A stretch of 64,000 bases of DNA, taken from NCBI GenBank assembly GCA_030272155.1, contig CP126192.1, positions 4,436,501-4,500,500 of the forward strand. Reading direction: 5' to 3'. This document shows positions 23,301 to 30,867 of this stretch, piece by piece (the stretch's first letter is position 1; each line of letters starts with the position of its first letter). A program made the position numbers and the translations under genes. Source of the DNA: Tetradesmus obliquus (Eukaryota; Chlorophyta; Chlorophyceae; Sphaeropleales; Scenedesmaceae). The notes under the pieces are model-generated. The model had not been told where the DNA came from and made no database searches. It saw only the letters and a list, made by a program, of their open reading frames with translations.

Positions 23301-23622
23301 TCATGCACGACTATGAATGCTCCACTGCTGATAATTGTTGACCAGTGCTAGTGCTTTTACTGCTTCTGGCAGGTACATGGAGGCTGGCTTTGTGGTGGTG
23401 CCGGCCATAGACGAGCCCCCGCAAGGCGCAGTGCGCGTGATGAGGGCCGACCTGCTGAAGCCTGCACGGCTGTACGACTACCCTGTGTGGTCAGGCGCCA
23501 GCAGCGACAATGTGTACTGGCAGTGCAGCATGTGGCAGGTGGACAACCCATGCAGCACGTTTGTGGCAGTAAAAGGGAATGACAAGCCGCACCCGCGGCA
23601 AGCTGTGTCGCCGACTTACTGA
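110..23622 (+). CDS. VPS13: VPS13-family bridge-like lipid transfer protein, 3' 38 exons (5' end outside window)
   Basis: VPS13 proteins are long rods with a hydrophobic groove that move bulk phospholipid between membranes at contact sites. I chained 38 exons: 110-283, 546-725, 990-1785, 2010-2878, 3100-3225, 3446-3681, 3814-3953, 4295-4683, 4914-5615, 6329-7026, 7341-7764, 8007-8309, 8499-8733, 8902-9275, 9513-9710, 9984-10223, 10473-10610, 10842-11091, 11307-11435, 11754-12364, 12616-13573, 13811-14130, 14318-14463, 14702-14813, 15036-15611, 15767-15854, 16082-18303, 18654-18830, 19032-19193, 19456-19968, 20205-20455, 20661-21009, 21309-21656, 21865-22053, 22291-22401, 22630-22830, 23032-23162, 23373-23622. 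All join in phase (14,316 nt; 4,771 codons plus stop). Donors are GTGAG, GTGCG, GTGGG and similar; acceptors are CAG apart from a few close variants. Family membership rests on the VAB repeats, the C-terminal glycine-rich helical segment and the WRP-PP-GY repeats. The chorein N-terminus is missing only because the window starts inside the gene. Single splice sites could be off by a few bases; the family call is firm. Confidence 0.88.
990..2878 (+). other. VPS13: VPS13 exons 3-4 with low-complexity linkers
   Basis: Exons 990-1785 and 2010-2878 alternate conserved stretches with low-complexity linkers. Conserved parts include FDELFSHQLLLQLYGSI, a block around EDEVDLVAVKFQGAQLGVHL, and near the end NREELVRLLFAQY followed by LSRLVFYCNRPTVAALMVFG. 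The last matches the VPS13 pattern in which an FxCNRPT-like block follows a tripartite groove strand. Between them lie Gln/Glu/Arg runs (about 1621-1710, encoded by CAG), Ala runs (about 1710-1735) and Ala/Gly runs (about 2590-2665). An acidic patch DDEDDEFYDAEEGD (around 2141-2180) resembles the short acidic FYDA motifs known in VPS13 and other large scaffold proteins. Confidence 0.65.
5632..6104 (+). repeat. 11-copy 43-bp minisatellite in VPS13 intron
   Basis: Eleven near-perfect tandem copies of a 43-bp unit begin 16 bp after the exon 9 donor (5616). Each unit holds a 12-bp palindrome (GCCTGATCAGGC), a GCATGC palindrome and the string ATGTAAAG, which contains the green-algal polyadenylation word TGTAA. 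Reading on from exon 9 the frame meets a TAA in the first copy (about 5655). The tract lies wholly inside the intron 5616-6328. Confidence 0.95.
7252..7289 (+). repeat. 19-bp tandem duplication in VPS13 intron
   Basis: Two adjacent copies of GCAACATGCTCAGTATCGC lie in the intron between exons 10 and 11. No function is apparent. Confidence 0.8.
8007..10610 (+). other. VPS13: Block of four VPS62-type WRP repeats (exons 12-17)
   Basis: After exon 12 (8007-8309), which has an LQLRMSPDVMQLLLHLHK element, exons 13, 14, 16 and 17 each carry one copy of a WRP-x-PP-x-GY-x-x-LGD motif: LWRPQPPVGYAILGDV, LWRPLPPPGYVALGCV, FWRPLPPPGYVILGDC and LWRPIAPAGYVSMGTL. This is the signature of the VPS62/DUF946 family, a module found inside plant and algal VPS13. 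Exon 15 (9513-9710) is a linker that supplies the YDLRSPLGIAP strand. Because one motif falls in each exon, the block probably grew by exon duplication. In exon 16 a GTAAG at 10053 is not used as a donor, since the motif reads straight through it. Confidence 0.75.
9711..9778 (+). repeat. 34-bp tandem duplication that copies a splice donor
   Basis: The first 34 bp of the intron after exon 15 are duplicated exactly (9711-9744 and 9745-9778). Each copy begins GTGAGACG, so the 5' splice donor itself is present twice. Only the first follows the exon in frame with conserved coding sequence. Confidence 0.9.
10842..12364 (+). other. VPS13: VPS13 exons 18-20, start of VAB repeats
   Basis: Exon 18 completes the WRP block (VRCVRADMAS, then IFYPYKTRPALGGWL) and ends in a Gln-rich tail. 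Exon 19 (11307-11435) has paired strands LSVGKTNLLLRNLL and TPILELEAAKVNL. Exon 20 (11754-12364) continues CFAYLTVGLWSYHQSLEVWEPILEPW, the VPS13 'Y.N..L..WEP.IEPW' element that precedes the adaptor-binding domain. It then has VYTTVLNTLDTPAYLQLDYG, which I read as the first Asn-centred VAB repeat. The exon 20 acceptor was placed at 11754, not at the nearer CAG ending at 11764, because only 11754 keeps the frame. Confidence 0.7.
11258..11303 (+). repeat. Intronic (GCT)15 microsatellite at a splice acceptor
   Basis: About 15 GCT units run directly into the CAG acceptor of exon 19 (exon starts 11307). The tract replaces the normal polypyrimidine tract. Confidence 0.9.
12616..13573 (+). other. VPS13: Possible C2-like insert in VPS13 (exon 21)
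   Basis: Exon 21 begins IKLVGQRAKQLAPELV, continues with PVPVQAQLQPAAQA and AVQWNQRFVLALP, and then has LAPLELQLELWDGSGERGLGRKL. A strand pattern with a WNQRF..L strand followed by L.L.LWD and a charged loop is what C2 domains show (W-N..F.F.L, then L...V.D.D). The second half is Ser/Gln/Ala low complexity with short basic helices (RMRRQLQRLLSIS). I call it C2-like with low confidence: several calcium-binding aspartates expected of a classical C2 are not evident. The segment may simply be an extended loop between VAB repeats. Confidence 0.4.
13811..14813 (+). other. VPS13: VAB repeat 2 followed by DysF-like segment (exons 22-24)
   Basis: Exon 22 starts with a second Asn-centred repeat, IRSLCQFFNATDMLLEVALL, and YERYLPLRGWSGEHL. 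Exons 23 and 24 then encode GWEWEGPWEVES, DPEGWAYAFEPSQFRW and, across the intron, HDFVRRRRLVRKRRR. The order W-E-W-x(3)-W, D-x-E-GW-x-YA-x(n)-F-x-W, then F-VRRRR-x-VRKR is the dysferlin/peroxin (DysF N plus C) signature, held together by stacked Trp and Arg residues. Here it is intact and split by one intron. The basic FVRRRR element is shared between exons 23 and 24, which supports this splice junction. Confidence 0.65.
15036..18303 (+). other. VPS13: VAB (SHR-BD) repeats 3-6 of VPS13 (exons 25-27)
   Basis: The VPS13 adaptor-binding domain consists of beta-rich repeats, each with a near-invariant Asn, and docks PxP-motif adaptors that place VPS13 on specific organelles. Four such repeats are visible here: LRNDLPVAAHYVLWE (around 15471-15515), WVVNGTQLPISIGIVP (around 16372-16419), VSNRTGYTLHLMQPEPLW (around 17032-17085) and MNCTAAPISYRQ (around 17917-17952). 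Exon 27 is the largest exon (2,222 nt) and contains many Ser/Ala/Gly linkers coded by GCA/AGC. FCVAYGNSQASNTRLRI and YEPVLLRAKCRDGCVYDVTV are further strands of the same domain. With the Asn repeats in exons 20 and 22 the count is six, the number usual in the family. Confidence 0.75.
18654..20455 (+). other. VPS13: VPS13 post-VAB groove segments (exons 28-31)
   Basis: Exon 29 has MHLAVDIPAMDLSLVDG followed by PAELLLLTLDGLSLHYT, the classic VPS13 element 'GISLVD..P.ELLYLSL.GI.L.Y'. Exon 30 adds LLVRLNLAQLDDML and SPFPVVLLPA, the 'L.I..LQIDN.L...FPVVL.P' element, then a long Ser/Ala/Gly linker. Exon 31 (20205-20455) carries LDDLPLRLSF, WANQMWLFNTLGDMLNLDDL and LLGHAVKALQAQALLITLNVFR. These lead into the helical C-terminal region, as in other VPS13 proteins. 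Exon 28 (18654-18830) is a conserved linker before them. Confidence 0.75.
20661..21009 (+). other. VPS13: VPS13 C-terminal glycine-rich amphipathic region (exon 32)
   Basis: Exon 32 encodes YGVLGTTSKLLAVGSNI, then KTFGEGLLKGVTGIVADPLA, KAGGMLGLVKGVGKGLVGV and GQIIGGALSGFSKVTEGLDA. The spaced glycines and small residues with repeated (G)LxKGVxGKGLVGxxxxP are the hallmark of the VPS13 C-terminal ATG2-C-like region. In that family it forms amphipathic helices that bind lipid droplets or mitochondria and associate with scramblases. This is the most diagnostic stretch for VPS13 in the window. Confidence 0.85.
21309..22053 (+). other. VPS13: C-terminal PH-like domain of VPS13 (exons 33-34)
   Basis: Exons 33 and 34 encode ELRASRRRRLPRCIRGDRVLTPF (cf. 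the VPS13 'R.PR....D..L..Y' linker), then YESHMTLPGGNVAIITNVRLLMVA, and after the intron LLWQLTWDQMLSVEL. The order Y..H......V.IITN.RLL.V then W...W..ML.VEL is the PH-like domain at the VPS13 C-terminus. The donor of exon 33 was set at 21657 (GTGGGT) so that the reading frame joins exon 34; the frame runs open for another 50 nt past it before a stop. Confidence 0.75.
22291..23622 (+). other. VPS13: C-terminal VPS62-type module and stop (exons 35-38)
   Basis: Exon 35 closes the PH-like helix (ASQLYEALAAARAKYYL). Exon 36 has MDFKRIWQSSR and VWRPVGPPGYSALGDV. Exon 37 has FQLMFRDSGG and IWRPVPPRG, which joins in exon 38 to YMEAGFVVVPAIDEPP, followed by VRVMRADLLKPA, LYDYPVWSGASSD and WQCSMWQVDNPCSTFVAV. 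These are two more copies of the WRP-PP-GY motif plus the 'C.R.DL....YD.P.W' tail of the VPS62 family. The protein ends SPTY at the TGA ending at 23622. Confidence 0.8.
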
Positions 23623-24008
23623 GACTCTAGCTCTCAGCGTGGTCATGACACAACATGCATGCACGTTGAATTCAAGGGAGCGCACTCACTGCTGAGTGCT
23701 GGTTTTATTCCTTGGCCACGACAGTGCAATGTGCATAGGCATGTACAGTTATGGCGTGTATTGCAGCAGCAATTGGCCATGGAGCGGCGCATTTGTTATC
23801 CGGGAAAGTGTCAGACATGGTAATGCACTTCTTCAAGTAGGCATCATGGTCAAGGCCCGCCGTTGGAATGCTAGAGTGTCTGTGAACCGCCACTTTGACC
23901 TAGCGTATTTGACGAGAACCTGGAGGCACTCAGTACCTCACCTTACTTACTTCAAAAATATATACCTCACCAATGAGACACGTCTGACACCCTGAACCGC
24001 CAATCATC
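23623..24008 (+). other. VPS13 3' flank / 3' UTR region
   Basis: This is 386 bp of single-copy sequence between the VPS13 stop and the first LINE poly(T). I see no further gene. I also see no TGTAA on the plus strand; the nearest look-alike is TGTAC near 23742. The 3' end of the transcript is therefore unassigned. Confidence 0.5.
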
Positions 24009-24404
24009 TTTTTTTTTAAGCAAGAACGTTACAAGGGCTGACCCAAATAACTGTGCACTTGCTCCATAAAAAGATCCATTGAGAGAGTGAGGCAACCTGT
24101 TCCGCACTCACCCCACAGGTCTCTTGTACCAAGAGACGCTGTCACACGATTTTTTTTTGAAGCCAGAACGTTACAAGGGCTGACCTTAATAACTGTGCAC
24201 TTGCTCCATAAAAAGATCCATTGAGAGAGTGAGGCAACCTGTTCCGCACTCACCCCACAGGTCTCTTGTACCATGGTCTCTTGGCCAAGAGACGCTGTCA
24301 CACGATCATGCAGACAGTCCCGTGCGGGGCAGCCCCGAAAGGCATCCAGGACCTGACCGAGTGCCCAGACTCCCCTAAAATCACAGTCACGCAATGACGT
24401 CCTG
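24009..24404 (-). mobile_element. Two nested 5'-truncated LINE 3' ends
   Basis: An outer minus-strand LINE 3' end starts with a T-run at 24009-24017, is broken at 24150, and resumes at 24307-24404. An inner copy of the same 3' end (24151-24284, T-run 24151-24158) sits inside it. A 22-bp stretch of the outer copy (24129-24150) is repeated at 24285-24306, as expected of a target-site duplication. This is the first repeat met after VPS13 and marks the edge of the array. Confidence 0.75.
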
Positions 24405-25135
24405 GCCGTGGCGGCACGTCGAAGGCCGCTGCGATTACTTTTGTATGTCGGTCCTAGGCAGGTGGGGGCCTCACATGCTTGGTCATGGATTGTCCGGGAT
24501 AAATGCGTCCAGTAGGATTTTTAGCAGGCCAGTGAGTTTCCAGTGGCGGTTCACAGACACCCCTGCCAGCCCGCCTCCTTCGTCTAGGACATTCGTACGG
24601 CTTCAAATTTGAGAAAATTTGAGAAAATTTGAGAAATTTGAGAAATAAACATTTTACAAACAGGTGTAACAACGAATAAACTCTCACGAGGCACACATAG
24701 CAAATTTAACAAATGCGCCACTACGCGGGCCGGGCCGAAATTTCAACCGTGGCGGCACGTCGAAGGCCGCTGCGATTACTTTTGTATGTCGGTCCTAGGC
24801 AGGTGGGGGCCTCACATGCTTGGTCATGGATTGTCCGGGATAAATGCGTCCAGTAGGATTTGTAGCCGGCCAGTGAGTTTCCAGTGGCGGTTCACAGACA
24901 CCCCTGCCAGCCCGCCTCCTTCGTCTAGGACATTCGTACGGCTTCAAATTTGATAAATAAACATTTTACAAACAGGTGTAACAACGAATAAACTCTCACG
25001 ATGCACACACAGCAAATTTAACAAATGCGCCACTACGCGGGCCGGGCCGAAATTTCAACCGTGGCGGCACGTCGAAGGCCACTGCGATTACTTTTGTATG
25101 TCGGTCCTAGGCAGGTGGGGGCCTCACATGCTTGG
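24405..25135 (+). repeat. 311/312-bp satellite, first block
   Basis: This block has one partial and two further monomers. The monomer runs from CACTACGCGGGCCGGGCC through a GGTCCTAGGCAGGTGGGGGC core to an AT-rich end with TAAATAAACATTTTACAAAC, GGTGTAACAACG and CTCTCACGA. The block is cut at CACATGCTTGG by the minus-strand LINE that follows, and the same monomer resumes on its far side. Confidence 0.9.
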
Positions 25136-27150
25136 TTTTTTTTTTTTTTGAAGCAAGAACGTTACAAGGGCTGACCTAAATAACTGTGCACTTGCTCCAT
25201 AAAAAGATCCATTGAGAGAGTGAGGCAACCTGTTCCGCACTCACTCCACAGGTCTCTTGTACCAAGAGACGCTGTCACACGATCATGCAGACAGCCCCTT
25301 GCGGAGCAGCCCCGAAAGGCATCCAGGACCTGACCGAGTGCCCAGACTCCACTAAAATCACAGTCGCGCAATGACGTCCTGTGATGTGTGACAGACCGTG
25401 ACTGGCCCTTGAAACAAAATCTGTCCATGGCGTAACTGTCAGCTATCACTGCATGGTGACTTGTACACCTCTACAAGCTGCACTTTACAGGCAGCATTAC
25501 GACACCTACACAAGACGCCTATTAATAGGTGACGGATTGTCGACACAGACAATCCCCACCTGACTATTCATTGACTCTCCACTTCATGCAAAGCACATCC
25601 TGCTACTGACCGAACACACCCCTATGAGATATGTGGCATTCTGCAGGAAATGACACCACCTCAGGCACACAAAGCCCCACACACACAAACTTATCCACAC
25701 ATGCTGCACACATCCTCGTACTCTGCTACCCACACGCACGCATACATAACGTACTCTGCTACCCACTCACATGCATACATAACGTATCCCGGCCATCAAC
25801 TTAGCCTTTGCCATACTATTTTGCAACACATCACAACGAGGAACGACGGCCACTACTCCAACGAATGCATTGTACACCCCGCCCGAACCGTCAAAACAGA
25901 CCACCACGCCTCGTAGACCCGTGCCCAAACCATCCCTCACATGCCAGCCGCGCTGGCCCGAACCTTGATGCGCCCATTTGCGCCCATCCTATACAGTGCT
26001 CCCCACTTCTGCTCAAAGTCAACAAGTTTGATCTCAGGCGACCTTCCCTGCAGCCATGCAAACGGTATCCCACAACCTATCCTAACATCTACTTCCACCC
26101 TATCCCACTCCCTCTGAATTTGCTGCCGCAGCTCTGCCAGAAACCTACACGCCACAGCCTTAGCAGCGTATGATGAGCTGCCCGGCTCGCCAGTTGTACC
26201 CCGTTGACTGCCCATGCTGCTGCTGCTGCTGCTGCTGCCCTCTGCATCGCTGATGCCGTGGCTCTGAGATTGAGAATTGCTGCCTGCATTGTGGCTGCCG
26301 CTGCCATCGCTGCCATCGGCACTGGGCACAGTCACGCCAGCCCTGATGCTGCTGCAGCGCACCACCCAAATGGACTCCAGCAGCAGCAGACGCAGCTGTG
26401 TCCACATCTGCTGCTGCCCTGCTGGCGGCGCCCACACACTGAAGTCATCCAGCAGCAGCAGACGGCTGTTATTAACAGGGACCACTGCTCCGGGCTGCAC
26501 ACGCTGCCACACCTGTTGCGCGTACCACTGCCACGCTGCTGCAGCTACAGGGCACTCCACTAACAAGTGGGTGAGGGTCTCCAGTTGCTGCGGCTGCTGG
26601 CACTGCTGGGCTGGGCAGGTAAAGTGAGCCGGCGCGTGCCTGCTGGATGCCAGCATGCGCCGTGCGCCTACCTTCACTCCTGCATGCAGAAGCCGCCAGC
26701 CAAACACTCGCAGCCGCCTCGGCAGCTGGGTGTCTTTCAGCCGCTGATAACTCGCCACCCAGCGGTGCTGCCTGGCATTGGCAGCACCCATGGAGTGAGT
26801 GATCGGGTCCAGTAGATCATTGTGTGCTGGGCAGCTGATGCGCTGCTGTTGCTGCTCCTGTTGCTGCCGTTGAGAGCCGTGACTACTGCTGCTGCTGTTG
26901 CCGCGCGCTGTCTTGGCAGCTCCCGCTCCCTGGACGGATCCATCCAGGACGCATGGTAAGCTGCCATCATAGCTGCGTCGCTAAACCGCTGGCTGCCACT
27001 GCTGCTGCTGCTGCGATTGCCAGGCGCCTCGCTACTTTGCTGCATTTGCTGGAAGGACCGTTTCTGAGCTGCCTCCATCTCCTGCAAGCCGTCCTGTGGC
27101 GCCTCAGCACCCAGGCGGTTGCGCCACAGGCGCGGGCGCATGCCGACACC
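25136..27150 (-). mobile_element. 5'-truncated L1-type LINE copy, minus strand (about 2.0 kb)
   Basis: The poly(A) tail reads as T at 25136-25149. The copy covers the same 3' UTR and C-terminal coding region as the long plus-strand LINE and is very similar to it, but stops at 27150. It encodes the C-terminal 400 or so residues in two frames: 27141 down to about 26875, and then 26791 down to 25937 with the zinc-knuckle domain (FTCPAQQC, then HLLVEC). The frame change comes from a 2-bp insertion near 26873-26876 relative to the long copy. The satellite is interrupted at CTTGG, which is seen on both sides (25131-25135 and 27150-27154), so the target-site duplication is only 5-6 bp. Confidence 0.9.
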
Positions 27151-27532
27151 TTGGTCATGGATTGTCCGGGATAAATGCGTCCAGAAAAATTTTTATGGAG
27201 CAAGTGCACAGTTATTTGAATCAGCCCTTGTAACGTTCTTGCTTCAAAAAAAAAAAAAAGCTGCAGTTTACAGGCAGCATTACGGCTTCAAATTTGATAA
27301 ATAAACATTTTACAAACAGGTGTAACAACGAATAAACTCTCACGAGGCACACATAGCACAACTCCAAAATGGCCACTACGCGGGCCGGGCCGAAATTTCA
27401 ACCGTGGCGGCACGTCGAAGGCCGCTGCGATTACTTTTGTATGTCGGTCCTAGGCAGGTGGGGGCCTCACATGCTTGGTCATGGATTGTCCGGGATAAAT
27501 GCGTCCAGTAGGATTTTTAGCCGGCCAGTGAG
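27151..27532 (+). repeat. Satellite block with a LINE-chimaeric monomer
   Basis: The satellite resumes at TTGGTCATGG and is replaced from about 27185 by a short LINE 3' end with a 14-nt A-run (27246-27259). A 25-nt LINE-like piece (GCTGCAGTTTACAGGCAGC...) follows, and the satellite returns at about 27282. Roughly 120 bp of the normal monomer is missing. The next monomer (27369 onward) is cut at 27532 by the following LINE. The same chimaera recurs at seven other places in the array. Confidence 0.8.
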
Positions 27533-28115
27533 TACGAGGATGTGTGCAGCATGTGTGGATAAGTTTGTGTGTGTGTGGCTTTGTGTGCCTGAGGTGGTGT
27601 CATTTCCTACAGAATGCCACATATCTCATAGGGGTGTGTTCGGTCAGTAGCAGGATGTGCTTTGCATGAAGTGGAGAGTCCATGAATAGTCAGGTGGGGA
27701 TTGTCTGTGTCGACAATCCGTCACCTATTAATAGGCGTCTTGTGTAGGTGTCGTAATGCTGCCTGTAAAGTGCAGCTTGTAGAGGTGTGCAAGTCGCCAT
27801 GGAGTGATAGCTGACAGTTGCGCCATGGACGGATTTTGATTCAAGGGCCAGTCACGGTCTGTCACACATCACAGGACGTCATTGCGCGACTGTGATTTTA
27901 GTGGAGTCTGGGCACTCGGTCAGGTCCTGGATGCCTTTCGGGGCTGCTCCGCAAGGGGCTGTCTGCATGATCGTGTGACAGCGTCTCTTGGTACCAGAGA
28001 CCTGTGGAGTGAGTGCGGAACAGGTTGCCTCATTCTCTCAATGGATCTTTTTATGGAGCAAGTGCACAGTTATTTAGGTCCGCCCTTGTAACGTTCTTGC
28101 TTCAAAAAAAAAAAA
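27533..28115 (+). mobile_element. LINE 3' UTR copy with poly(A), plus strand
   Basis: Starting at ACGAGGATGTGTGCAGC, this piece matches the last 590 bp of the long LINE (from about 37376) and ends in a 12-nt A-run at 28104-28115. It contains only 3' UTR. CTTGTAACG lies just before the tail. Confidence 0.85.
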
Positions 28116-28262
28116 TGTCGACTTGCACACCTCTACAAGCTGCACTTTACAGGCAGCATTACGACACCTACACAAGACGCCTATTAATAGGTGACGGATT
28201 GTCGACACAGACAATCCCCACCTGACTATTCATGGACTCTCCACTTCATGCAAAGCACATCC
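28116..28262 (-). mobile_element. Inverted LINE 3' UTR fragment
   Basis: This piece is the reverse complement of LINE 3' UTR sequence near 37495-37640. It joins the poly(A) of the preceding plus-strand copy directly and runs into satellite (CTCACGATGCAC). It has no tail of its own, so it probably arose by inversion or template switching during insertion. Confidence 0.7.
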
Positions 28263-30867
28263 TCACGATGCACACATAGCAAATTTAACAAATGCGCCAC
28301 TACGCGGGCCGGGCCGAAATTTCAACCGTAGCAGCACATCGAAGGCCGCTGCGATTACTTTTGTATGTCGGTCCTAGGCAGGTGGGGGCCTCACATGCTT
28401 GGTCATGGATTGTCCGGGATAAATGCGTCCAGTAGGATTTGTAGCCGGCCAGTGAGTTTCCAGTGGCGGTTCACAGACACCCCTGCCAGCCCGCCTCCTT
28501 TGTCTAGGAAAAACGTACGGCTTCAAATTTGATTAATAAACATTTTACAAACAGGTGTAACAACGAATAAACTCTCACGAGGCACACATAGCACAACTCC
28601 AAAATGGCCACTACGCGGGCCGGGCCGAAATTGCAACCGTGGCGGCACGTCGACGGCCGCTGCGATTACTTTTGTATGTCGGTCCTAGGCAGGTGGGGGC
28701 CTCACATGCTTGGTCATGGATTGTCCGGGATAAATGCGTCCAGTAGGATTTGTAGCCGGCCAGTGAGTTTCCAGTGGCGGTTCACAGACACCCCTGCCAG
28801 CCCGCCTCCTTCGTCTAGGAAAAACGTACGGCTTCAAATTTGATAAATAAACATTTTACAAACAGGTGTAACAACGAATAAACTCTCACGAGGCACACAT
28901 AGCACAACTCCAAAATGGCCACTACGCGGGCCGGGCCGAAATTTCAACCGTGGCGGCACGTCGAAGGCCGCTGCGATTACTTTGGTATGTCGGTCCTAGG
29001 CTGGTGGGGGCCTCACATGCTTGGTCATGGATTGTCCGGGATAAATGCGTCCAGTAGGATTTGTAGCCGGCCAGTGAGTTGCCAGTGGCGTTTCACAGAC
29101 ACCCCTGCCAGCCCGCCTCCTTCGTCTAGGACATTCGTACGGCTTCAAATTTGATAAATAAACATTTTACAAACAGGTGTAACAACGAATAAACTCTCAC
29201 GAGGCACACATAGCAAATTTAACAAAAGCGCCACTACGCGGGCCGGGCCGAAATTTCAACCGTGGCGGCACGTCGAAGGCCGCTGCGATTACTTTTGTAT
29301 GTCGGTCCTAGGCAGGCGGGGGCCTCACATGCTTGGTCATGGATTGTCCGGGATAAATGCGTCCAGTAGGATTTTCAGCAGGCCAGTGAGTTTCCAGTGG
29401 CGGTTCACAGACACCCCTGCCAGCCCGCCTCCTTCGTCTAGGACATTCGTACGGCTTCAAATTTGATAAATAAACATTTTACAAACAGGTGTAACAACGA
29501 ATAAACTCTCACGATGCACACACAGCAAATTTAACAAATGCGCCACTACGCGGGCCGGGCCGAAATTTCAACCGTGGCGGCACGTCGAAGGCCACTGCGA
29601 TTACTTTTGTATGTCGGTCCTAGGCAGGTGGGGGCCTCACATGCTTGGTCATGGATTGATCGGGATAAATGCGTCCAGAAAAATGTTTATGGAGCAAGTG
29701 CACAGTTATTTAAATCAGCCCTTGTAACGTTCTTGCTAAAAAAAAAAAAAAGCTGCAGTTTACAGGCAGCATTACGGCTTCAAATTTGATAAATAAACAT
29801 TTTACAAACAGGTGTAACAACGAATAAACTCTCACGAGGCACACATAGCACAACTCCAAAATGGCCACTACGCGGGCCGGGCCGAAATTTCAACCGTGGC
29901 GGCACGTCGAAGGCCGCTGCGATTACTTTTGTATGTCGGTCCTAGGCAGGTGGGGGCCTCACATGCTTGGTCATGGATTGTCCGGGATAAATGCGTCCAG
30001 TAGGATTTGTAGCCGGCCAGTGAGTTTCCAGTGGCGGTTCACAGACACCCCTGCCAGCCCGCCTCCTTCGTCTAGGACATTCGTACGGCTTCAAATTTGA
30101 TAAATAATCATTCTACAAACAGGTGTAACAACGAATAAACTCTCACGATGCACACATAGCAAATTTAACAAATGCGCCACTACGCGGGCCGGGCCGAAAT
30201 TTCAACCGTGGCGGCACATCGAAGGCCGCTGCCATTACTTTTGTATGTCGGTCCTAGGCTGGTGGGGGCCTCACATGCTTGGTCATGGATTGTCCGGGAT
30301 AAATGCGTCCAGTAGGATTTGTAGCCGGCCAGTGAGTTTCCAGTGGCGGTTCACAGACACCCCTGCCAGCCCGCCTCCTTCGTCTAGGACATTCGTACGG
30401 CTTCAAATTTGATAAATAAACATTTTACAAACAGGTGTAACAACGAATAAACTCTCACGAGGCACACATAGCAAATTTAAGGAGCAAGTGCACAGTTATT
30501 TAGGTCAGCCCTTGTAACGTTCTTGCTTCAAAAAAAAAAAAAACGTTCTTGCTTAAAAAAAAAAAATAGCAAATTTAACAAATGCGCCACTACGCGGGCC
30601 GGGCCGAAGTTTCAACCGTGGCGGCACGTCGAAGGCCGCTGCGATTACTTTTGTATGTCGGTCCTAGGCAGGTGGGGGCCTCACATGCTTGGTCATGGAT
30701 TGTCCGGGATAAATGCGTCCAGTAGGATTTTTAGCCGGCCAGTGAGTTTCCAGTGGCGGTTCACAGACACCCCTGCCAGCCCGCCTCCTTCGTCTAGGAC
30801 ATTCGTACGGCTTCAAATTAGATAAATAAACATTCTACAAACAGGTGTAACAACGAATAAACTCTCA
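28263..30867 (+). repeat. 311/312-bp satellite array with short LINE 3' insertions
   Basis: About eight monomers, with clear period at 28604 to 28915 (311 bp). Monomers differ at a few fixed sites (GTCGAAGG or ATCGAAGG; GGACATTCG or GGAAAAACG; TTTTTAGC or TTTGTAGC). One chimaeric monomer with a LINE 3' end lies at about 29538-29790. A very short LINE insertion with two A-runs occupies 30480-30566, flanked by the 11-bp duplication TAGCAAATTTA (30469-30479 and 30567-30577). Confidence 0.9.

Noticed and set aside
28604-28843. An open frame of about 79 codons (starting MATTRAGP or similar) in most satellite monomers
   Set aside because: The monomer is 311 or 312 bp, so frames are not kept between copies. 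The common variants change amino acids (V/I, F/C, R/W, H/N) and show no bias to silent sites. Many copies are broken by LINE pieces. I regard it as chance in GC-rich DNA.
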